8,989 bases of DNA from assembly GCA_002452325.1 (NCBI GenBank), contig DKFG01000025.1, forward strand, positions 1 through 8,989. Reading direction: 5' to 3'. The DNA comes from Geobacter sp. UBA6802. Its GTDB lineage: Bacteria; Desulfobacterota; Desulfuromonadia; Geobacterales; Pseudopelobacteraceae. The position numbers were made by a program, and so were the translations under genes. Below are positions 5,170 to 8,989 of this stretch, piece after piece; the stretch's first letter is position 1; each line of letters opens with the position of its first letter. The notes under the pieces were generated by a model. The model made no database searches. It was not told the DNA's origin and saw only the letters and a list, made by a program, of their open reading frames with translations.

Positions 5170-6714
5170 TTACTCCGGCTCCGGCACCAGGCCATAGTGG
5201 TACTCATGAGCCTCGTACTCTCGTGCCTGTTTCAGTATGTCACCAACTGTTTGCGGCTTGGGTAGCCGCTCAAACCTCATGCGGGCGCTGTCACCGAAGG
5301 CTGAAGCCGGAAACTGCTGCAGAAACCGTTGCCACTGTTCATAAGCGGCTTCCGGCAGCCCCATCTCTTCAAGGGTCTTGGCATACTGAAATTGTGCCTT
5401 TTCCTGTTGTTCGATAGTCAGTCGTTTACTATCAAGCAGGTGTTCCAGTGATCTGCTGGCCATATCCAGATCGCCATGCCGGTAGAGCAGCACGGCTGCA
5501 CGCATTTCAAACTCCAGGTCGTGGGGCCGCCGGTACACGCCGTAACATTCACGGTACACCTCCGGCAGTTCTGCAGGCGCATGCTTCAGCATCAGACCCA
5601 GCGCCCTGCGGTAATGGATCCAGCCCTGTTCGGTCGGATAGTTGAATGACTTGATGCGGGCCAGTTGCAGCCAGGCCAAATGGTTTTCCGGATTTTTACG
5701 CAGCACGGTCTGGAGCGACTTCTCGGCGCCGCTAAAGCCTCCGGCAGCGTCTGATCCGGCGGTGATAATGGTCTTGCCGCTCAGGATGCCCAGCCCCAGA
5801 TCAAGGTGGCGTTCTTCCACCCCGTCATGCTGCATCCCTTTGCGGTAGGCGATGATAATACCGGTTACAAGCCCGCCAATGTGCGCCCAATGACCGGTTG
5901 AGCTTTCAGACACGCCCAGCAACTGCCCGATCCCGTCTTGCAGGTCCAGCGCAAAGTAGAGGCCGATCAGGGCAAAGGCATTCATCCTGATCTTCATGTT
6001 AATCGGCAATATCCCCAACAGCGGCAAGGGAAACACCATCTGGCGATAGTAGCAGCGCACCAGATAGAGCCCCATCAGACCGGCTATGGCGCCGGATGCC
6101 CCCAGGCTGTGCAGGGTTTCACCAGCAAACAGACCATACATGATCAAAGATAGCAGGTTGCCGGCAACACCGGCCAACAGGTAATACTTTACAAATTGCC
6201 AGCGTGGCAGCCGCCGCTCCATGGCTGAGCCAAACACCCACAGAAAAAACATATTGCCGATCAGGTGGCCGGGCCCGGCATGCAGAAACAGGGAGGTAAA
6301 CAGACTGATCGGCACATTTAAAAGGGTGGAATCCATCGGCAACCAGATCAGATCCTGTGATGCCGCCTGCAGATCATCACTGGTCAGCAGGTAGCAGAAG
6401 CTGTTTAAGGCCAACAGACCAAAGGTAATCCAGGGGATCTCTTTACGCCGATCGGCGTCATCTGCATGGGGCATCCACCAGATGCTCAGGTTTTCTTTCA
6501 GGGTTTTGCGTATGCCCAGGCCACTGGTTGCAGAACTCAGCAGCAGATAAAAAATAAAGCCGCCGGAAAAGAGCCAGAGAAAAACAAGGCTTGAAAGCAG
6601 CTTCTGCCCGCTGAAGACCAGCAACATCAACGCCACCGATTTGGCGATGAAGAGCTGCTCGGGGTGCGCCTCGGCCCAGGCGTCAAAGCGGTTGTGGAGG
6701 GAGTCGATATCCAT
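5170..6714 (-). CDS. Rhomboid-family intramembrane serine protease with TPR-like C-terminal domain (514 aa)
   Basis: Rhomboids cut substrate proteins within the membrane using a Ser-His dyad. Here the catalytic serine is in GASG (Ser207), the histidine in HIGG (His278), and the oxyanion-region H-x-x-x-N is His150...Asn154 (HLIGN). All three sit in the right order within the ~6-helix core at about 95-290. An N-terminal extension (1-90) has two further hydrophobic stretches, 24-40 and 44-62. After a short linker, residues 320-480 are soluble helical repeats of TPR type (AWLQLARIKS, AAYEQWQRFLQQFP), probably for partner binding. The ATG at 6714 has only a weak GGAT site, so translation may depend on upstream coupling. 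Substrate unknown. Confidence 0.93.
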   Translation of the reverse strand: MDIDSLHNRFDAWAEAHPEQLFIAKSVALMLLVFSGQKLLSSLVFLWLFSGGFIFYLLLSSATSGLGIRKTLKENLSIWWMPHADDADRRKEIPWITFGLLALNSFCYLLTSDDLQAASQDLIWLPMDSTLLNVPISLFTSLFLHAGPGHLIGNMFFLWVFGSAMERRLPRWQFVKYYLLAGVAGNLLSLIMYGLFAGETLHSLGASGAIAGLMGLYLVRCYYRQMVFPLPLLGILPINMKIRMNAFALIGLYFALDLQDGIGQLLGVSESSTGHWAHIGGLVTGIIIAYRKGMQHDGVEERHLDLGLGILSGKTIITAGSDAAGGFSGAEKSLQTVLRKNPENHLAWLQLARIKSFNYPTEQGWIHYRRALGLMLKHAPAELPEVYRECYGVYRRPHDLEFEMRAAVLLYRHGDLDMASRSLEHLLDSKRLTIEQQEKAQFQYAKTLEEMGLPEAAYEQWQRFLQQFPASAFGDSARMRFERLPKPQTVGDILKQAREYEAHEYHYGLVPEPE

Positions 6715-6735
6715 GAATGATCCAGTAGTTGACGG

Positions 6736-6804
6736 TTAGTAAGCTATACCATGTTTTTCTGTAGCGTATAATCGGACGGGGTACCTGGAAACGTCAAGAC
6801 TCAT
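6736..6804 (-). CDS. Possible 22-aa leader ORF upstream of rhomboid gene
   Basis: An ATG at 6804 preceded by GGATGGAGGG (9-nt spacing) opens 22 codons, starting MSLDVSRYPVRL and ending in TAA at 6736, 21 nt before the rhomboid ATG. The ribosome site is better than that of the rhomboid gene itself. It has basic and aromatic residues and no membrane helix. It could be a leader peptide setting rhomboid translation, or chance. Nothing else supports expression. Confidence 0.33.
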   Translation of the reverse strand: MSLDVSRYPVRLYATEKHGIAY

Positions 6805-6830
6805 GAAATGCAGCCCTCCATCCGGAAAAA

Positions 6831-7067
6831 CTAGTCCATCGGATCCCTGTCTGGCCTGATCAGATCATCGGTATCTCGTTTAACCGGCTCATCTTTTTTG
6901 CCGTTACTGATCACCAGCATAACTCCACCAACAGCCACAAAAGCCACCACCATGGCAATCAGGCGCGTAGCCCCCTGCAGGCCAAGCAGCGATACCCCGC
7001 CACTGGCGCAGGCTCCAGCGATCAGTATCTGCATGAAGCTCAGTTTTCCCTTTTCCGGTTCAAACAT
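6831..7067 (-). CDS. Small two-helix membrane protein (78 aa)
   Basis: Hydrophobic helices at about 12-30 (MQILIAGACASGGVSLLGL) and 35-54 are joined by a short QGATR turn, with an acidic/basic C-terminal tail of about 24 residues (KKDEPVKRDTDDLIRPDRD). Both ends are therefore probably cytoplasmic. No family recognised. AAGGTGGGG precedes the ATG at 7067. It is the first gene of the minus-strand run, divergent from the 6-TM gene, and a close variant of the shared upstream word ends 31 nt before it. A membrane accessory or stabilising role for the rhomboid or MotA-like protein is possible but not shown. Confidence 0.75.
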   Translation of the reverse strand: MFEPEKGKLSFMQILIAGACASGGVSLLGLQGATRLIAMVVAFVAVGGVMLVISNGKKDEPVKRDTDDLIRPDRDPMD

Positions 7068-7098
7068 GTTTACCCCACCTTGTTTTTGATATAGTTCT

Positions 7099-7110
7099 TT
7101 TGACGGACAG
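7099..7110 (-). promoter_or_regulatory. Shared upstream word, copy 3 (one mismatch)
   Basis: The minus strand reads CTGTCCGTCAAA, one base different from copies 1 and 2. It ends 31 nt before the ATG at 7067, the same spacing range as the others. It faces copy 4 across 41 bp. Confidence 0.45.
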
Positions 7111-7151
7111 CAGAGGTAATTTCAACAAACTTTTTCATCTGCATAAATCGG

Positions 7152-7162
7152 TGTCCGTCTAA
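7152..7162 (+). promoter_or_regulatory. Shared upstream word, copy 4 (TGTCCGTCTAA)
   Basis: An exact plus-strand copy; with the two bases after it, 13 bases match copy 1. It lies about 97 nt before the ATG at 7260, further out than the others, leaving a long leader with a short upstream ORF. A TATAAA at 7187-7192 is an alternative -10, in which case the word would lie at about -35. Confidence 0.5.
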
Positions 7163-7242
7163 TCAATGTATGGCACAAACGTGCTGTATAAACAGTGAAT
7201 GCTGTCATGGACGTATTTCACGTTAGAAAGGACCAGAGCACC

Positions 7243-7269
7243 ATGCAGGCCGGGTGTCTATGCAGATGA
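7243..7269 (+). CDS. Possible 8-codon upstream ORF coupled to the 6-TM gene
   Basis: ATG at 7243, with AGAAAGGA 10 nt upstream, opens MQAGCLCR and stops at TGA 7267-7269. That stop overlaps an in-frame ATG of the main gene (7266) as ATGA. This is the best ribosome site in the leader, whereas the main gene's possible starts (GTG 7254, ATG 7260, ATG 7266) have weak ones. Translational coupling is plausible but unproven. Confidence 0.35.
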   Translation: MQAGCLCR

Positions 7270-8354
7270 ATCAGGAACAGAATAAAAATCCGCTGATTGT
7301 ACAAGAAGACGCAGAAGGCTTGAGCATTACGGTTCATACTGCTCCGACTGAGCCGGACTTCACCAGTATGCTGGTCTATTTTGTCGGAATTGCCATGACG
7401 CTGGCAGGTGGCGCTGTCATCGTCAACTCCAATAACTGGTTTGGCCTGCTGCCGCTTTTGACAGGGTTCAGCCTGACCATGCTCATGTATTGGTATCGCA
7501 CCATCAAAAAACAGGGGGCTGTCAACCACTACTGCGTATCAGTAGCAGGTGATACCGCAACCTTTATCCACAACAGACGTACTATGGCAGTGCTCTCCCG
7601 CTCAAAAATCGGGCGGATCTGGATAACCGAGCATCGACGCAGCGGTATGCCGGTCGGACATGACATTACTGTCTATCATGACGGTATTGAACAGCATCTG
7701 TTTACTATCAACGATGCCGTAGAAACACTGGGCAGCGGCGATCAACTGCTTGATCTGATTGTAACCTACCTGAACAGTGCACCTGCCGGAAAAGAATCAC
7801 CACAGGGCACGGCAACAGAACCGTCTGCTGCGGAAGCCGAGCCGCCTGCAGAGGCTGGCGGCACTATTCTTTCCGGCTATCGCAGTGACTATGCAACAAA
7901 CACAACACCGGCGGCACGTGACACCAGTGAACTGGCGCCGCTGAAGGTGCGTATTGGCTACTCGCTGGCAATGGCGCTGCTCCTGCTGCTGCTTGTCTTT
8001 CTGCCGTATCACCCATCAATTGCGTGGATAGTGCCGTTTTATGACGACAGTTTATGGAACTTCTTTATGATATTTGCCACCCAATGGATTATCGCCCCGC
8101 TGGCGTTTTCTATAGTTCTGAGTTTCTGCGGGGCCTGTAATTGTCGTCATGACGGCAAAGACTGGATCATGTGGCCGTTTCTGCCAATGGTCTCTGCCTG
8201 GCTCCTGCAAAGTGCCATAAACTTAGTGACAAAGCAGTTTGCTCTGGATATTCCTGATAGTGTGATTGTTGTGGCCATGGTTGCGTTGATGAGCTGGATA
8301 TTCTTCCGGGTGATCAACGGCTGTTCCTGTGGTTCGCACCCGGAACGGGGGTGA
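7260..8354 (+). CDS. Six-helix membrane protein with cytoplasmic beta domain and Cys/His cluster, function unknown
   Basis: Numbering from the ATG at 7266 (362 aa), helices lie at about 34-54, 58-76, 230-247, 262-287, 302-320 and 331-350. Between the second and third is a beta-rich region (88-150, IWITEHRR, ITVYHDG) and a Pro/Ala/Glu linker (173-225). The beta region could be a PH-like domain. The loop after helix 4 reads CGACNCRHDG and the tail after helix 6 reads CSCGSH. With N-in topology both are on the cytoplasmic face and could form one metal site. Start codon is uncertain: GTG 7254, ATG 7260 and ATG 7266 are all possible. It is divergent from the 78-aa gene and follows a shared-word copy. 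No family recognised. Confidence 0.8.
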   Translation: MQMNQEQNKNPLIVQEDAEGLSITVHTAPTEPDFTSMLVYFVGIAMTLAGGAVIVNSNNWFGLLPLLTGFSLTMLMYWYRTIKKQGAVNHYCVSVAGDTATFIHNRRTMAVLSRSKIGRIWITEHRRSGMPVGHDITVYHDGIEQHLFTINDAVETLGSGDQLLDLIVTYLNSAPAGKESPQGTATEPSAAEAEPPAEAGGTILSGYRSDYATNTTPAARDTSELAPLKVRIGYSLAMALLLLLLVFLPYHPSIAWIVPFYDDSLWNFFMIFATQWIIAPLAFSIVLSFCGACNCRHDGKDWIMWPFLPMVSAWLLQSAINLVTKQFALDIPDSVIVVAMVALMSWIFFRVINGCSCGSHPERG

Positions 8355-8391
8355 ACAAGGACGTTTTATCCGTAAAATTTGTTGTACAGGC

Positions 8392-8420
8392 TTGATGACC
8401 TGGCGGAACCAGGCTATAGA
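8392..8420 (+). promoter_or_regulatory. Sigma70-type promoter with palindromic spacer, upstream of DUF4190-like gene
   Basis: TTGATG (8392-8397) and TATAGA (8415-8420) are separated by 17 bp. The spacer contains the perfect-arm palindrome CCTGG-CGGAA-CCAGG (8399-8413), so a regulator could sit between the boxes. The start would be near 8427, about 15 nt before the ATG at 8442 and therefore close to the AGGAG ribosome site. Confidence 0.5.
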
Positions 8421-8441
8421 ATCCGGTAGGAGATTGAATCA

Positions 8442-8681
8442 ATGAATCAATCACAACTTGATAGCATCTTGAAATGGGGGATTATCTTTTCCCTCTTCTG
8501 GTTGGCCGGTATTGGGTCGCTTGTGGCGGTTATACTGGGGCTTAAGGCACGCAAGGCGATTAGAGCATCAGATGGTAAACTTGTCGGTTCTGGCAGGGTG
8601 CGTTGGTGCCTGATCGTTGGTGGGTTGGGGCTGGCACTTTGGGTGCCGATTGTGGTTATTGGGGTGGTGAATCAGTTGTAG
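8442..8681 (+). CDS. Small DUF4190-like membrane protein (79 aa)
   Basis: Two helices, about 12-34 and 56-76, flank a basic loop ARKAIRASDGKLVGSGRVRW. The order 'GLKARKAIR.S.G.L.G.GR' followed by a Gly-rich helix is the DUF4190 signature, found in small membrane proteins of unknown role in many bacteria. Members are often fused to other domains; this one is stand-alone and near the short end. AGGAG lies 9 nt before the ATG at 8442. Its own promoter precedes it (8392-8420), and the WG-repeat gene follows after 56 nt. Confidence 0.8.
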   Translation: MNQSQLDSILKWGIIFSLFWLAGIGSLVAVILGLKARKAIRASDGKLVGSGRVRWCLIVGGLGLALWVPIVVIGVVNQL

Positions 8682-8691
8682 GGCGAGTATT

Positions 8692-8702
8692 TGTCCGGCT
8701 AA
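8692..8702 (+). promoter_or_regulatory. Shared upstream word, copy 5 (one mismatch)
   Basis: The plus strand reads TGTCCGGCTAA, with T to G at the seventh base, ending 35 nt before the ATG at 8738. Orientation and spacing match copies 1-3, which makes the degenerate match more credible than sequence alone would. Confidence 0.4.
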
Positions 8703-8737
8703 TATTTGGATACAATTCAACAGAGGAGGGAAAACGA

Positions 8738-8989
8738 ATGATGATGAAACGAATTGTTGCCGCACTGCTGCTTATCATGGGCTGTTTGCTGGTCGGCACG
8801 CCGGGTCCGGTCGAGGCTGCCTCTAGCAAACAGACGGCCTCTGACAAAAACGCACTATTTCCCTATGAGGTCGACGGCAAATACGGCTATATCAACAAAC
8901 AGGGCCAGATGGTGATGGAACCGCAGTTTGATAATGCATTTAGTTTTTCCGACGGCCTGGCCCTTATCAAGCAAGGTGGCAAATACGGC
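8738..8989 (+). CDS. Exported WG-repeat protein, N-terminal fragment (cut by window edge)
   Basis: 84 codons are visible. MMMKRIVAALLLIMGCLLVG is a signal peptide with cleavage probably after VEA (residue 27). A cysteine at 16 with a poor lipobox (IMGC) leaves a lipoprotein possible but less likely. After a short linker the first WG beta-repeat runs from about 43: FPYEVDGKYGYINKQGQMV, then EPQFDNAFSFSDGLALIKQGGKYG, which matches the family pattern 'dGKwGyId..G..vi.p.yd.a..FseGLA.v...gk.G'. Usually many such repeats form an elongated envelope or surface protein of unknown binding role. GGAGGG lies 7 nt before the ATG at 8738. Confidence 0.88.
   Translation, partial: MMMKRIVAALLLIMGCLLVGTPGPVEAASSKQTASDKNALFPYEVDGKYGYINKQGQMVMEPQFDNAFSFSDGLALIKQGGKYG

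Noticed and set aside
6767..6772. Perfect TATAAT on the plus strand
   Set aside because: No -35 at 16-18 bp and no plus-strand gene downstream; it would run antisense into the 78-aa gene.
7070..7138. 22-codon minus-strand ORF ending 2 nt before the 78-aa gene
   Set aside because: No ribosome binding site precedes either possible ATG (7138 or 7144), and the shared upstream word with its likely promoter lies inside it.
7171..7184. TGGCAC...TGCT resembling a sigma54 -24/-12 promoter upstream of the 6-TM gene
   Set aside because: The GG and GC dinucleotides are 9 bp apart; sigma54 promoters need 10. No enhancer-binding-protein site was seen.

Overview
The window looks like a chromosomal segment of a Desulfuromonadota/Geobacterales bacterium (Geobacter or Trichlorobacter type). 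This rests on overall gene style, moderate GC, GGAGG-type ribosome binding sites throughout, and an intergenic palindromic element resembling dispersed repeats I remember from Geobacter genomes. I cannot confirm the species from sequence alone.

Left edge (1-872): the end of an integrative element. It holds the N-terminus of a tyrosine integrase (minus strand, cut by the window edge). An excisionase-like helix-turn-helix gene lies upstream and overlaps it by 8 nt. A small XRE/Cro-type repressor gene is divergent from this pair. The 163-bp region between them carries outward promoters and a palindrome on the repressor's -10. A 37-nt hairpin and an 11-bp direct repeat separate the repressor from the next gene.

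Middle (865-7067): a run of minus-strand genes for envelope or membrane proteins. In transcription order they are a 78-aa two-helix membrane protein, a possible 22-aa leader ORF, a rhomboid intramembrane protease with a TPR-like tail, a compact MotA/TolQ/ExbB-like channel protein, an AT-rich gene for an exported Cys-rich protein with MORN-like and TPR-like segments, a ~5-TM protein, and a single-TM 449-aa protein. A strong rho-independent terminator (3059-3096) follows the Cys-rich gene. A ~130-bp imperfect palindromic repeat separates the last two genes.

Right (7068-8989): a divergent intergenic region leads into plus-strand genes. These encode a 6-TM protein with a possible cytoplasmic Cys/His metal site, a 79-aa DUF4190-like protein, and the start of an exported WG-repeat protein.

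The main unexplained signal is an 11-nt word, TGTCCGTCTAA, found five times (three exact, two with one mismatch). Every copy is intergenic and in coding orientation upstream of a start codon, four of them 31-41 nt away. The genes it precedes encode the 5-TM protein, the MotA-like protein, the 78-aa protein, the 6-TM protein and the WG-repeat protein. This suggests a shared promoter element or regulator tying most of these poorly characterised envelope genes into one regulon. Genes without the word (Cys-rich, DUF4190-like) have recognisable sigma70-type promoters instead. No tRNA, rRNA, CRISPR array or intact insertion sequence was seen.
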